From: Auraticoccus cholistanensis
GTDB lineage: Bacteria; Actinomycetota; Actinomycetes; Propionibacteriales; Propionibacteriaceae
Assembly (NCBI RefSeq): GCF_009742705.1
Contig: NZ_WPCU01000006.1
Span: forward strand, 207-47,944
DNA length: 47,738 nt
Direction: 5' to 3'
Shown: piece after piece, positions 28,698 through 36,622 of the stretch
How the letters are laid out: every line of letters begins with the position of its first letter
Numbering within the stretch: position 1 is the stretch's first letter
Program-made: the position numbers and the translations under genes
The notes under the pieces: model-generated
Database searches by the model: none
The model's input: only the letters and a program-made list of their open reading frames with translations
What the model was told of the DNA's origin: nothing

Positions 28698-28943
28698 GCT
28701 GTATGTCGTCGCGGTCACGCCCGGTGTGTCGCGGCGTGTCGCGGTGTCCGGCTGTGACGGCGTACACGTCCTCAGGGAACGGCGCTCGCGCTGCCGCCGG
28801 CGCCCCCAGATCGCCTGTGCCCGGTGACCGCGGACGGGCTTCGCGAATGGGTCGGGGCCTGCCCCCTGAGAACGTGTACGCGGTGCTGCCGGGACAGCGG
28901 GACACGCCGCGACACACCGGGCGTGACCGCGACGACATACAGC
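28698..28943. repeat. Inverted repeat with 80-bp arms
   Basis: Left arm 28698-28777 and right arm 28864-28943 are reverse complements at 70 of 80 positions. The outer 43 bp match perfectly, then come 10 mismatches clustered in the next 30 bp, with the innermost 7 bp identical again. The 86-bp centre is not palindromic. Pairing may extend outward imperfectly (CCCTG to the left, CAGGG to the right). No target-site duplication or transposase is visible. In RNA it would form a very stable long hairpin. A MITE-like element, a structured RNA or an inverted duplication are all possible. Confidence 0.92.
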
Positions 28944-28949
28944 GGGTCA

Positions 28950-28976
28950 GGGGGAGGGAGGGAGGGAGGGAGGGGG
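28950..28976 (+). other. G-quadruplex-forming tract
   Basis: Six successive runs of three or more G, each separated by a single A, end directly at the stop codon of the minus-strand kinase gene. With one-base loops this is a very strong G-quadruplex motif on the plus strand (i-motif on the minus strand, C-rich in the kinase transcript). Confidence 0.8.
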
Positions 28977-29861
28977 TCAGCGGGCGAAGAGGTCGAGCAG
29001 CCGGCGGCAGCGCACCGGGTCCTCGGTGAGGCCGCGCTCGAGTCCCCACAGCAGGTAGGACATCGAGCGCACCACCAGCCACGCCTCAGCCCGCTCCCGC
29101 GGCACCTCGGCGACCGTCACCGCGGTGGCCACCGCCCGGCGGACGTCGGCGTCGCGCGGCAGCTCGTCGAGGCGGGTCCACAGCACCCGGGCCAGGTCGT
29201 GCTCGCGGTCGCCGCGCAGCAGCACCGGGTCCACCACCAGCCAGGGGGTGCGCCGCCCGCGCAGCACCTGGTCGGCGTGCAGGTCGCCGTCCACCGCGTC
29301 GCCGCCGGGGTCGGTGGCGGCGAGCTCGCGGGCAGCCGCGACCGCCCGGGTCAGCTGGCTCCGCGGCGTCGGCCCGCCCACGGCCTGCCAGCGGCGCTCG
29401 AAGGAGGCGGCGTCCTCGGCGGCGATCTCGGCCGTCGACAGCGCCGTCCCGGGTGCCGGCACGGCCAGCTCGCGCATCAGGGTCGCCAGCACCTCCACCG
29501 ACCACTCCACCGGCTCCCGCCGCAGCGTGTGGGAGCCGTCCAGGCGCTCCAGCAGCAGCGCCCGGGCGGGCACGTCCGCCTCCACCAGCAGCACGGTGCC
29601 GCGGCCGTCCCACCACAGCAGCGCGGCGGCCTCGGCGGCCACGTCGTCCCCGGGTGGCGACAGCCGCAGGGCCAGCGGCTCCTCGCCCCGGCGCACCGGG
29701 AGCACCAGCGCGTTGGAGCCGTGCCAGGGCGCGCCGTCGGCCGTCAGCCCCCACTCCCGCAGCCGGGCCGCCACCAGCCCGGGCAGCTCCTCGAGCCAGG
29801 CGCGACCGGGCTCGTCGTGCCACCACCGGGGCATGGTGAGGAAACCGGGCGGGACCTGCAC
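28977..29861 (-). CDS. Kinase-fold protein of the aminoglycoside/hydroxyurea phosphotransferase family
   Basis: A 294-residue protein resembling the APH(6)/hydroxyurea kinase group. [19 protein letters not shown] fits the N-lobe, and [12 protein letters not shown] the hinge. The catalytic loop reads [13 protein letters not shown] where the family usually has HGDLHxxNVL: the Asp is kept, but the leading His is Asp and the metal Asn is Gln. [20 protein letters not shown] supplies the second metal Asp. GTG 29861 lies 6 nt after TAGGGT on this strand, suggesting leaderless expression. The altered loop leaves the substrate, and even kinase activity, open. It should not be read as a resistance gene without test. 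Confidence 0.78.
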   Translation of the reverse strand: MQVPPGFLTMPRWWHDEPGRAWLEELPGLVAARLREWGLTADGAPWHGSNALVLPVRRGEEPLALRLSPPGDDVAAEAAALLWWDGRGTVLLVEADVPARALLLERLDGSHTLRREPVEWSVEVLATLMRELAVPAPGTALSTAEIAAEDAASFERRWQAVGGPTPRSQLTRAVAAARELAATDPGGDAVDGDLHADQVLRGRRTPWLVVDPVLLRGDREHDLARVLWTRLDELPRDADVRRAVATAVTVAEVPRERAEAWLVVRSMSYLLWGLERGLTEDPVRCRRLLDLFAR

Positions 29862-29867
29862 ACCTCG

Positions 29868-29873
29868 ACCCTA
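29868..29873 (-). promoter_or_regulatory. -10 box of the kinase-fold gene
   Basis: TAGGGT on the minus strand ends 6 nt before the GTG start at 29861, a leaderless arrangement. Confidence 0.45.
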
Positions 29874-29926
29874 GAGGTGCGACGACGGCCCCGGCCGGTC
29901 CGGCAGCGACGCAGGAGGAGGAGCCC

Positions 29927-30342
29927 GTGGCGGTGCGGTGGTACAGCGTCGTCGTCGACTGCCACGACGTGCGCGCCCAGGGCGCCTGGTGGGCCAGGCG
30001 CTGGGTTGGGTGCCGGTCGTCGAGGAGCCCGACGAGGTGGTGCTGGTGCCGCCGCACGCGCTGACCGACGCGGCCACCATGCCCCGCGAGCACCGCGGTC
30101 CGGGGCTGGTCTTCGTCCCCGTGCCGGAGGGCAAGCAGGTCAAGAACCGGCTGCACCTGGACCTCGCCCCGTGGGGCGAGGACGACCAGGAGGCGGAGGT
30201 GGCGCGGCTGGTCGGGCTCGGTGCCCGCCGCGTCGACGTCGGCCAGTCCGAGCGGCCCGGCGCCGACCAGCCGCCGACGTGGGTCGTGCTGGCCGATCCG
30301 GAGGGCAACGAGTTCTGCGTGCTCTCCGCCCGCGACGACTAG
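29927..30342 (+). pseudogene. VOC/glyoxalase-like protein, frameshifted
   Basis: GTG 29927 follows an excellent GGAGGAGG and reads [20 protein letters not shown], a typical start of glyoxalase-like VOC proteins, then WWAR before losing sense and stopping about 45 codons in. The next frame continues the fold without a gap: [40 protein letters not shown] and [14 protein letters not shown] to the stop at 30342. The switch lies near 29992-29997; one extra C in GGGCCAGG would restore a protein of about 138 residues. Either a recent single-base deletion or a sequencing error. The family binds small metabolites and its substrate is unknown. It diverges from the kinase-fold gene. Confidence 0.8.
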
Positions 30343-30393
30343 CGGGGTCCGTCCCGCCCCCGGCGCCGGGTCGGCCGCACGGCGCGGACGGCC

Positions 30394-30399
30394 TAGACT
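30394..30399 (+). promoter_or_regulatory. -10 box of guaA
   Basis: TAGACT ends 8 nt before the guaA ATG (30408), consistent with a leaderless or nearly leaderless transcript. Confidence 0.5.
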
Positions 30400-30407
30400 G
30401 GGCCGCC

Positions 30408-31964
30408 ATGAGCCCGCGTGAGCATGACTGCGTCCTCGTCGTCGACTACGGGGCCCAGTACGCCCAGCTGATCGCCCGCCGGGTGCGGGAGGCCCGGGTC
30501 TACTCCGAGATCGTCCCGCACACCATCTCCACCGAGGAGCTGGCGGCCAGGAAGCCGCAGGCGATCATCCTCTCCGGCGGTCCGCAGTCGGTCTACGCCG
30601 AGGGTGCCCCGCAGATCGACACCGGGCTCTTCGACCTCGGGGTGCCGACCTTCGGCATCTGCTACGGCTTCCAGGCCATGACCCAGGCGCTCGGCGGCGA
30701 GGTGGCGCACACCGGCCGTCGCGAGTTCGGCCGCACGCCCGCCACCGTGGTCGAGCCCGGCGCGCTGCTGTCGGAGGTCGACCCGTCGCTGCGGGTGTGG
30801 ATGAGCCACGGCGACTCCGTCACCCGGGCACCGCAGGACTTCACCGTGCTCGCCACCTCGCCGGGTGCGCCGATCGCGGCCTTCGAGCACCGCGAGCGCG
30901 GCTTCGCCGGGGTGCAGTGGCACCCCGAGGTGATGCACACCGAGCACGGCCAGACCACCCTCGAGCACTTCCTGTTCGACATCGCCGGCTGCCGCCCCGA
31001 CTGGACCCCGGCCAACATCGTCGAGGAGACCGTCGAGGCCATCCGGGAGCAGGTGGGGGACAAGCAGGTGCTCTGCGCCCTCTCCGGAGGCGTCGACTCC
31101 GCCGTGGCGGCCGCTCTGGTGCAGCGCGCCATCGGCGACCAGCTCACCTGCGTCTTCGTCGACCACGGGCTGCTGCGGGCCGGCGAGGCCGAGCAGGTCG
31201 AGAAGGACTTCGTCGCCGCGACCGGGGTGGACCTGGTCGTCAGCGAGGTCGCCGACCAGTTCCTCGACGCCCTCGCCGGCGTGACCGACCCCGAGCAGAA
31301 GCGCAAGATCATCGGCCGGGAGTTCATCCGCACCTTCGAGGCCGCCACCCGCCAGATCGCAGCCGAGCACGACATCGAGTTCCTCGTGCAGGGCACCCTC
31401 TACCCCGACGTCGTCGAGTCCGGCGGCGGCGAGGGTGCGGCCAACATCAAGAGCCACCACAACGTGGGCGGTCTGCCCGAGGACCTGCAGTTCACCCTGA
31501 TCGAGCCGCTGCGCACCCTGTTCAAGGACGAGGTCCGCAAGGTCGGCGAGGAGCTGGGCCTGCCCGAGGCCATGGTGTGGCGGCAGCCGTTCCCGGGCCC
31601 CGGGCTGGGCATCCGCATCGTCGGCGAGGTGACCCGCGAGCGGCTGGAGATCCTGCGCGCCGCCGACGCCATCGCCCGGGCCGAGGCGACCGCGGCCGGC
31701 CTGGACCGCGAGATCTGGCAGTTCCCCGTGGTGCTGCTGGCCGACGTCCGCTCGGTCGGGGTGCAGGGCGACGGCCGCACCTACGGCCACCCGGTGGTGC
31801 TGCGCCCGGTCAGCTCCGAGGACGCCATGACCGCCGACTGGTCGCGGCTGCCCTACGAGGTGCTGGAGCGCATCAGCACCCGCATCACCAACGAGGTGCC
31901 CGAGGTCAACCGCGTCACCCTCGACATCACCAGCAAGCCCCCGGGCACGATTGAGTGGGAGTGA
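30408..31964 (+). CDS. guaA: GMP synthase (glutamine-hydrolysing)
   Basis: Converts XMP to GMP with ATP and glutamine-derived ammonia. In 518 residues, the N-terminal class I amidotransferase (about 7-200) has [10 protein letters not shown] with the nucleophilic Cys near 85 and the His/Glu pair in [11 protein letters not shown]. The ATP-pyrophosphatase domain starts with [15 protein letters not shown] near 224, and the C-terminal dimerisation domain includes [15 protein letters not shown] and ends [12 protein letters not shown] 30408 yields [20 protein letters not shown]. Its last codons form the start of the first 29-bp repeat unit downstream. Confidence 0.97.
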   Translation: MSPREHDCVLVVDYGAQYAQLIARRVREARVYSEIVPHTISTEELAARKPQAIILSGGPQSVYAEGAPQIDTGLFDLGVPTFGICYGFQAMTQALGGEVAHTGRREFGRTPATVVEPGALLSEVDPSLRVWMSHGDSVTRAPQDFTVLATSPGAPIAAFEHRERGFAGVQWHPEVMHTEHGQTTLEHFLFDIAGCRPDWTPANIVEETVEAIREQVGDKQVLCALSGGVDSAVAAALVQRAIGDQLTCVFVDHGLLRAGEAEQVEKDFVAATGVDLVVSEVADQFLDALAGVTDPEQKRKIIGREFIRTFEAATRQIAAEHDIEFLVQGTLYPDVVESGGGEGAANIKSHHNVGGLPEDLQFTLIEPLRTLFKDEVRKVGEELGLPEAMVWRQPFPGPGLGIRIVGEVTRERLEILRAADAIARAEATAAGLDREIWQFPVVLLADVRSVGVQGDGRTYGHPVVLRPVSSEDAMTADWSRLPYEVLERISTRITNEVPEVNRVTLDITSKPPGTIEWE

Positions 31965-32062
31965 GCGCTCCGCGCTCGGGCGAGTGGGAGTGAGCGCTCC
32001 GCGCTCGGGTGAGGCGGAGTGAGCGCTCCGCGCTCGGGCGAGCGGGAGTGAGCGCCCGGCCC
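31953..32062. repeat. 29-bp tandem repeats, 3.7 copies, starting at the end of guaA
   Basis: Units at 31953-31981, 31982-32010 and 32011-32039 differ at only a few bases; a fourth, partial and diverged copy starts at 32040. Each full unit contains GAGCGC-TCC-GCGCTC, a 6-bp hairpin, so the 3' end of the guaA message carries serial hairpins. The first unit includes the guaA stop codon. There are no unique spacers, so it is not a CRISPR array. Confidence 0.88.
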
Positions 32063-32072
32063 GTGGACGGGC

Positions 32073-32381
32073 TCAGCGCAGGTCGCCGGGCTCCTCGGCG
32101 GAGGCGGCCGGGGCGTCCTGGTGAGTCGCCGGCGCGGTCCACGGGCTGCCGGGCGAGGTGAGCTGCCCCGGGTCGGCCAGGGGCTCCTCGGGGACGACCA
32201 GGGCGCCGACGAGGTAGGCGATCAGGCCCACCGCGCCGCCCGTCACGAGGGTCAGCGCCACGAAGACGACGCGCACCAGGGTCGGGTCCATGTTGAGGTA
32301 GTCCGCCACGCCGCCGCAGACGCCGGCGACGATGCGCTGGTCGCGGCTGCGGTGGAGCTGCCGGGGCTGGGTGGTGGTCAT
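32073..32381 (-). CDS. PspC domain-containing membrane protein
   Basis: A 102-residue protein with a full PspC domain (about 8-68): LHRSRDQRIVAGVCGGVADY, NMDPTLVRVVFVALTLVTGG, and one to two membrane helices ending YLVGALVVPEEP. A Pro/Ala-rich tail follows. PspC proteins respond to envelope stress in the phage-shock network. ATG 32381 has GAAAGG upstream. It lies 27 bp after the small membrane gene and the larger PspC protein, forming a minus-strand operon, and ends next to the repeats after guaA. Confidence 0.9.
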   Translation of the reverse strand: MTTTQPRQLHRSRDQRIVAGVCGGVADYLNMDPTLVRVVFVALTLVTGGAVGLIAYLVGALVVPEEPLADPGQLTSPGSPWTAPATHQDAPAASAEEPGDLR

Positions 32382-32408
32382 CGGTGTGCCTTTCGGTCGG
32401 TCGGAGGG

Positions 32409-32612
32409 TCAGGAGGAGTTGCGGGAGAGCACCAGGCCGAGGACGCCCAGCGTGATCAGGCCCACGGGTGCGGCCACCGCCAGGTCTCCCCAGGCCACCT
32501 GCAGCCCGAAGGAGATCCACAGCGCCAGCAACGACAGCGGCAGCATCAGCAGACCGAGCATCAGCGGTGCGACGTCGACCCGGTGCCGGGTCCGGGCGGG
32601 GGTGCGGCTCAT
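32409..32612 (-). CDS. Small two-helix membrane protein
   Basis: A 67-residue hypothetical protein: short basic N-terminus (MSRTPARTRHRVDV), then two hydrophobic helices (PLMLGLLMLPLSLLALWISF and LAVAAPVGLITLGVLGLVL). No known motif. ATG 32612 overlaps the stop of the upstream PspC-toastrack gene (ATGA), which argues that it is a real, coupled partner in envelope-stress sensing. Confidence 0.75.
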   Translation of the reverse strand: MSRTPARTRHRVDVAPLMLGLLMLPLSLLALWISFGLQVAWGDLAVAAPVGLITLGVLGLVLSRNSS

Positions 32613-33982
32613 CGGCTCGTCACCACCTCGACCGAGCCGGCCTCGACGCCGGCCTCGACCACGAGCAGGGGGTCCTGGCCCGGACCGAAGACGTGGGTCT
32701 GGGCGAGGTCGGTGCCGTGCACCTGGTGGCCGTCGACCACCACGCTGCCGACCTCGACGGTGCTGCGGACCTCGACGTGCTCGCCGGGAGGCAGCCGGAG
32801 CTCGATCCGCCCGGCCTCCGCGCTGACGCGGTAGGTGGTGGGGGTGGTGACGTCGAGCTGGCTCAGGTCGACGGTCAGCGAGCCGACCTCCAGGTGGTCG
32901 GAGGGCGGCAGCTCGGCCAGCGAGGCGTAGCGGTACGTGGGGCTGTGCCAGTCCACCGCGGCCGGGACGGTCTGCGGCACCGCCGAGACCGCGGTAGCGC
33001 CCAGCAGCAGCCAGCTCAGCAGGGCCTGTCCGCGGAAGCGTCCGAGGAAGGCGGCGGCGACCAGGGAGAGCGCGGCCACCAGCAGCGACGCCGCCAGGTA
33101 CGTGGTGACACCCACCGGCAGCGACGTCCACAGGTCGACCGCGGCCACGACGCCGACGGCGACCAGCAGCCCCGCCCAGAAGCCGTTGCGGACGGCCGGG
33201 TTGCGGCGGGCCGCGGGGCGCGCGGCGGGTGGCTCGCTGGGCGGTGCGTACAGACCCGCCGGGTCGGCCACGTTGAGGTAGGAGCGGATGGAGGCGGTGT
33301 GGTCGGAGAGGGCGTCGCTGCCCGGCGCCGGCTCGTCCAGCCGGTAGCGCAGCCCCGAGGTCGGCGCACCGGCGGAGGGCGCCGTCGGCGCGGGGGCCGC
33401 GGCCCAGCTCGGGCGCGGCGGGGCGGCGGGAGGCCGCGTGGGCGGTACGGGTCCGGGCTGCCCGGCGGCCGCGCCGGAGCGGTGCTGCAGCACGGTCTGC
33501 TGCCACTCGCGGGCGGCCACCGTGAACGGCGTGGGCGGTCCGACGAAGGGGTCGTGCTGGACGGTGTGGCTGTCCGGCAGCTCGACCGGGGCGTCGCGGC
33601 GGGCCTGCTGCTGCGGCCGGCGGAACCCGAAGTACCAGACGGCCAGCACGACCAGCGCCGGCATCAGCCCGAGCGGCGCCATCGACCCGATCGTGAAGGC
33701 CACCACCACGGTGGCGACCACGGCGGCGGCCACCCAGAACTCGCGGCTCTGCTCGGCCAGCTTCGGAGCGTGGTGCTGCACGGGCGACTCGTCCTGGTCC
33801 ACCGCCGGGGTCAGCGCCCACACGAAGGCGTACAGCACGACGCCGACCCCGGCGCTGAGACCGAGGACGACGGCCGCGATGCGCACGACCAGCGGGTCGA
33901 CCTGCCAGCGCTCGGCCAGGGCGCCGCAGACCCCGGCGATCTTGACGTCGGGCCCGCGGCGCAGGCTCCACAGCTCATCCAT
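32609..33982 (-). CDS. PspC domain protein with C-terminal LiaF/toastrack-like domain
   Basis: A 457-residue membrane protein. Residues about 1-60 form a PspC domain (LWSLRRGPDVKIAGVCGALA, VDPLVVRIAAVVLGLSAGVG). Two more helices near 75-115, a Pro/Ala-rich cytoplasmic linker (about 130-240), and four hydrophobic helices near 260-330 follow. The C-terminus (about 350-457) is a beta-rich domain of short strands (HLEVGSLTVDLSQL, GRIELRLPPGEHVEVRSTV, GSVVVDGHQV) like the toastrack domain of LiaF. It probably senses envelope damage. ATG 33982 gives MDELWSLRRG, the usual PspC start; an upstream ATG at 34030 is possible. Confidence 0.88.
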   Translation of the reverse strand: MDELWSLRRGPDVKIAGVCGALAERWQVDPLVVRIAAVVLGLSAGVGVVLYAFVWALTPAVDQDESPVQHHAPKLAEQSREFWVAAAVVATVVVAFTIGSMAPLGLMPALVVLAVWYFGFRRPQQQARRDAPVELPDSHTVQHDPFVGPPTPFTVAAREWQQTVLQHRSGAAAGQPGPVPPTRPPAAPPRPSWAAAPAPTAPSAGAPTSGLRYRLDEPAPGSDALSDHTASIRSYLNVADPAGLYAPPSEPPAARPAARRNPAVRNGFWAGLLVAVGVVAAVDLWTSLPVGVTTYLAASLLVAALSLVAAAFLGRFRGQALLSWLLLGATAVSAVPQTVPAAVDWHSPTYRYASLAELPPSDHLEVGSLTVDLSQLDVTTPTTYRVSAEAGRIELRLPPGEHVEVRSTVEVGSVVVDGHQVHGTDLAQTHVFGPGQDPLLVVEAGVEAGSVEVVTSR

Positions 33983-34111
33983 GGCTCCATCGTCGTCGCG
34001 CCGGTACCGGCCCACCATCGGGGAAGGCACCCATTCCCGACCCTGGCTGCACTCGGGTCCGGTGACGCCGCTCGGCGCGGGACTCGTGGACCTCTCGCGC
34101 GAGCCGGCGGT

Positions 34112-34765
34112 TCAGCGTACGGGTGCGGACAGCCCGTAGCGGTGGGCGAGGAGCACCGCCTGCACGCGGTCGCGTGCCTCGAGCTTCGCGAGCACGTTGC
34201 GGACGTGGGTCTTGACCGTGGCGAGGGAGACCACGAGCCGCTCGGCGATCTCGGTGTTCGTCATCCCGGTGGCCATCAGGGTGAGGACCTCCCGCTCCCG
34301 GGGGCTCAGTGCCTGCACGCCCGCCGGCGCCGGCGCGTCCGGGGCCGTCCGTCCCACGAACCGGTCGATGAGACGGGACAGCACCTGCGGTGCCATGGGG
34401 GCCTCACCCGCTGCGGTCTGCTCGACCGCGGCGACGAGGCGGTCGGCGGAGGCGTCCTTGAGCAGGAACCCCGCCGCTCCCGCGACCAGCGCGTCGTAGA
34501 CGTGCTGGTCCAGGTCGAAGGTCGTCAGGATCACCACGCGGCACGGCAGTCCGGCGGCCACGATGCGCCGGGTCCCCTCGATGCCGTCGGTGCCCGGCAT
34601 GCGCACGTCCATGAGCACGACCTCGGGAAGCAGCTGCTCCGCCAGCTCAGCCGCCCGGGCTCCGTCCCCCGCCTCACCGACGACCTCGATCCCCGCCAGC
34701 TCCAGGATCATGCGGAGCCCACCGCGCACCAGCTCCTGGTCGTCGGCGACGAGGACGCGGGTCAC
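34112..34765 (-). CDS. LuxR/NarL-family response regulator
   Basis: A 217-residue transcription factor. The receiver domain (about 1-120) has the acidic pair VADDQE, the phosphoacceptor Asp in VVLMDVRMPG near 52, the Thr in LTTFD and the Lys in FLLKDAS. The C-terminal helix-turn-helix (about 150-210) reads LSPREREVLTLMATGMTNTE and VVSLATVKTHVRNVLAKLEA. GTG 34765 overlaps the stop of the cognate sensor kinase (GTGA on this strand). Probable targets include its own operon and the divergent membrane gene at 36125. Confidence 0.93.
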   Translation of the reverse strand: MTRVLVADDQELVRGGLRMILELAGIEVVGEAGDGARAAELAEQLLPEVVLMDVRMPGTDGIEGTRRIVAAGLPCRVVILTTFDLDQHVYDALVAGAAGFLLKDASADRLVAAVEQTAAGEAPMAPQVLSRLIDRFVGRTAPDAPAPAGVQALSPREREVLTLMATGMTNTEIAERLVVSLATVKTHVRNVLAKLEARDRVQAVLLAHRYGLSAPVR

Positions 34766-35970
34766 CGGCGGCCCTCCTCGGCCGGGAGCCAGGCCGTCAC
34801 CACGAAGTGGCCGGCGACGTGCCCCACCTCCAGGGTGCCGCCGAGGGAACGGGCCCGCTCCTGCATGCCGGGTACGCCGCGCCCGAGATGGGGGGAGCCG
34901 CCTGGTGCCGGCGCCGGGACGGGGTTGCTCGCCCGCACCGAGACCCCTGCCGGCGACCACTCCAGCCGGAGGTCCACCTCCTCCCCGGGAGCGTGCCTGC
35001 CGGCGTTCGTCAGGCACTCCTGGACGATGCGGTTGACCGCGAGCCAGTGGCGGGGGGCGTCGCTCCACGGGTCGCCGACCACGCTCAGGCGGTTGGCGAT
35101 GCCCAGACGGGCCGCCCGGTCGGCCAGCTCCTGCAGGCCGCGCTCGTCGGGGACCACCGGCAGCTCGCCGTCGCCGAGCAGGTCGAGGATCGCCCGCAGC
35201 TCCCGGCTCGCGCGGTGGGCCGTCTCCCGGACCGCCTCGACCGGCTGGGCCGCGCGCTCCGGCGCGTGCCGGAGCGCCTGGGCGGCCGCCTCCGACTGGA
35301 TGGACATCAAGGTGACCTCGTGGCCCACGACGTCGTGCAGCTCGCGGACGATCCGCGCTCTCTCCTGCTCCACGGCGCTGCGTCGTGCCGCCTCGCGCTC
35401 GGCCACGACGCGCTCGTCGGAGACCCTCTGCTGGGCTGCCATCAACCGACCCACGGCGTAGGGGACCAGGATCACGACCCAGAACCCCGCCGCGCTGAGG
35501 AGGGCGTCGGAGCCGGGCAGCCGGAGCGCGGCCAGGTGCTCTCGGAGGTCGACGTCGAACACCAGCGGGACGAGACGGTCGTGCGCCTGCTCGATGGCCA
35601 CGATGCCGCTCGTGCCGCTGAGCAGCGCCCAGCCGACGGCCGCGACAGCCGGGCGACCGCCGCCTCCCCAGCGCCCGACGGCGAAGAGGAGCAGGATGGC
35701 CGTGACGTAGCCCAGGTAGAGGAAGCCGTCCGTCGGTACCCACCACAACGCGGCCCCCGCGAGGGCCGCGGCCACCGGCCGGGAACGTCGCCATGCCAGC
35801 GGCAGCACGGACACGACCACCAGCAGCGGGCCGAACCACCGGCTGCCGGGGAGCCACAGCACCTCGACCGGCTGCAGCAGCACCTGGACCAGGCTGACCG
35901 CGAGGAAGACGACGGCGAGCAGCGCGTCATCGCGTCGCAGCCCGCGGGCCAGGCCGTCCCGGATCGCCAC
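34762..35970 (-). CDS. Sensor histidine kinase (HisKA_3/DesK type)
   Basis: A 402-residue membrane kinase. About five or six hydrophobic segments fill residues 15-180, without an extracellular sensor domain, suggesting detection within or near the membrane. A short coiled linker (RVSDERVVAEREAARRSAVE) leads to the DHp helix RIVRELHDVVGHEVTLMS, with the phosphoaccepting His near 212. The ATPase part has NRIVQECLTNAGRHAPG (N box) and GRGVPGMQERARSLGG (G box). Start GTG 35970. Paired with the response regulator by gene overlap. Signal unknown. Confidence 0.92.
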   Translation of the reverse strand: MAIRDGLARGLRRDDALLAVVFLAVSLVQVLLQPVEVLWLPGSRWFGPLLVVVSVLPLAWRRSRPVAAALAGAALWWVPTDGFLYLGYVTAILLLFAVGRWGGGGRPAVAAVGWALLSGTSGIVAIEQAHDRLVPLVFDVDLREHLAALRLPGSDALLSAAGFWVVILVPYAVGRLMAAQQRVSDERVVAEREAARRSAVEQERARIVRELHDVVGHEVTLMSIQSEAAAQALRHAPERAAQPVEAVRETAHRASRELRAILDLLGDGELPVVPDERGLQELADRAARLGIANRLSVVGDPWSDAPRHWLAVNRIVQECLTNAGRHAPGEEVDLRLEWSPAGVSVRASNPVPAPAPGGSPHLGRGVPGMQERARSLGGTLEVGHVAGHFVVTAWLPAEEGRR

Positions 35971-36039
35971 ACGCCCGAGCGTAGGCCCGCGCGGCCCCAG
36001 CCGTCCTCAACCCGTGGGATGAGCCCGATCTCAGCCTCT

Positions 36040-36075
36040 GACGCCATGTGGACGCCGACCCGTCCCGCCTAGCGT
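36040..36075 (+). promoter_or_regulatory. Candidate control region of the 36125 membrane gene
   Basis: Two GACGCC copies start 11 bp apart (36040-36045 and 36051-36056), one helical turn, followed by TAGCGT (36070-36075) as a possible -10 box. It lies in the divergent gap next to the two-component genes, so it may bind that regulator. Inference only. Confidence 0.3.
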
Positions 36076-36124
36076 TCGAGCGTCAGCACCTCAGGGGCAC
36101 CAGCACCCACGAAAGGACACCACC

Positions 36125-36517
36125 ATGACCACGACCACGGCCGTCCCCGCGACGGCCCGACAGCCCCGGACCCTCGTCGCGGCACGCGTGCTCGCCGGCC
36201 TCGTCGGCGCGGTCCAGCTCGCCGGGGCGATCTTCTTCCTCGGGTTGGCCAGGGAAGAGGCCGTCTGGATCGGTCCCCTCGTCGACGTCCCGGTCGTCGC
36301 CCTGACGCTCACGACGATCGCGCTCAAGCTCGTGTTCGCCCTCGCCCCTGGCATCCGCCCGGCACGCCGCATCACCGTGGGACTCCTGGCCGTCGCCCTG
36401 GGTGTCGTGCTCACGGTGGTCAAGGTCGCGGTGTACGACGAGGCCGCCGGCGGGGTCTTCCTCGCCGTCGACGCCGTGGTGGTGGCGCTTCTGCTGCTCG
36501 CCCGCCGGGAGCGCTGA
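36125..36517 (+). CDS. Small four-helix membrane protein
   Basis: A 130-residue hypothetical integral membrane protein. Hydrophobic segments at about 18-40 (VLAGLVGAVQLAGAIFFLGL), 48-70 (IGPLVDVPVVALTLTTIAL), 82-104 (ITVGLLAVALGVVLTVVKV) and 110-126. No conserved motif I recognise. ATG 36125 follows AAAGGA. It is divergent from the sensor kinase gene with a 154-bp gap, the usual position for a target of the adjacent two-component system. Confidence 0.8.
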   Translation: MTTTTAVPATARQPRTLVAARVLAGLVGAVQLAGAIFFLGLAREEAVWIGPLVDVPVVALTLTTIALKLVFALAPGIRPARRITVGLLAVALGVVLTVVKVAVYDEAAGGVFLAVDAVVVALLLLARRER

Positions 36518-36622
36518 GCGGGGCACGGGCGGGCTGACCCACGGCCCGCCCCGCGGGATCGGGGGCGGCACAGGGTCATCCCCGTGGTCCGCGACGCCGA
36601 GACGTGTGAGGCTGGGAGCACC

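Larger units (their letters stand above)
28556..28976. other. Intergenic region with dyad, large inverted repeat and G-rich tract
   Basis: This 421-bp gap lies between two minus-strand genes. From the cysK side it contains a small dyad (28603-28615), a C-rich stretch (about 28630-28697), an 80-bp-armed inverted repeat (28698-28943), and a G-run array (28950-28976). ORFs cross it on both strands but have the Arg/Gly/Ala/Pro composition typical of spurious frames in this genome outside the repeat arms. Confidence 0.6.

Noticed and set aside
28609-29029. ORFs of 108-109 codons crossing the inverted repeat on both strands as full proteins
   Set aside because: Outside the arms they are low-complexity Arg/Gly/Ala/Pro sequence and overlap each other. 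Only the first 25 or so residues within the arms show any coding-like signal, reported as a finding instead.
28977-29861. Calling the kinase-fold gene an antibiotic-resistance determinant
   Set aside because: Key loop residues differ from characterised APH enzymes and the context gives no support.
31953-32062. Possible CRISPR array because of 29-bp repeats
   Set aside because: The units are directly adjacent with no unique spacers, and no cas genes are present.
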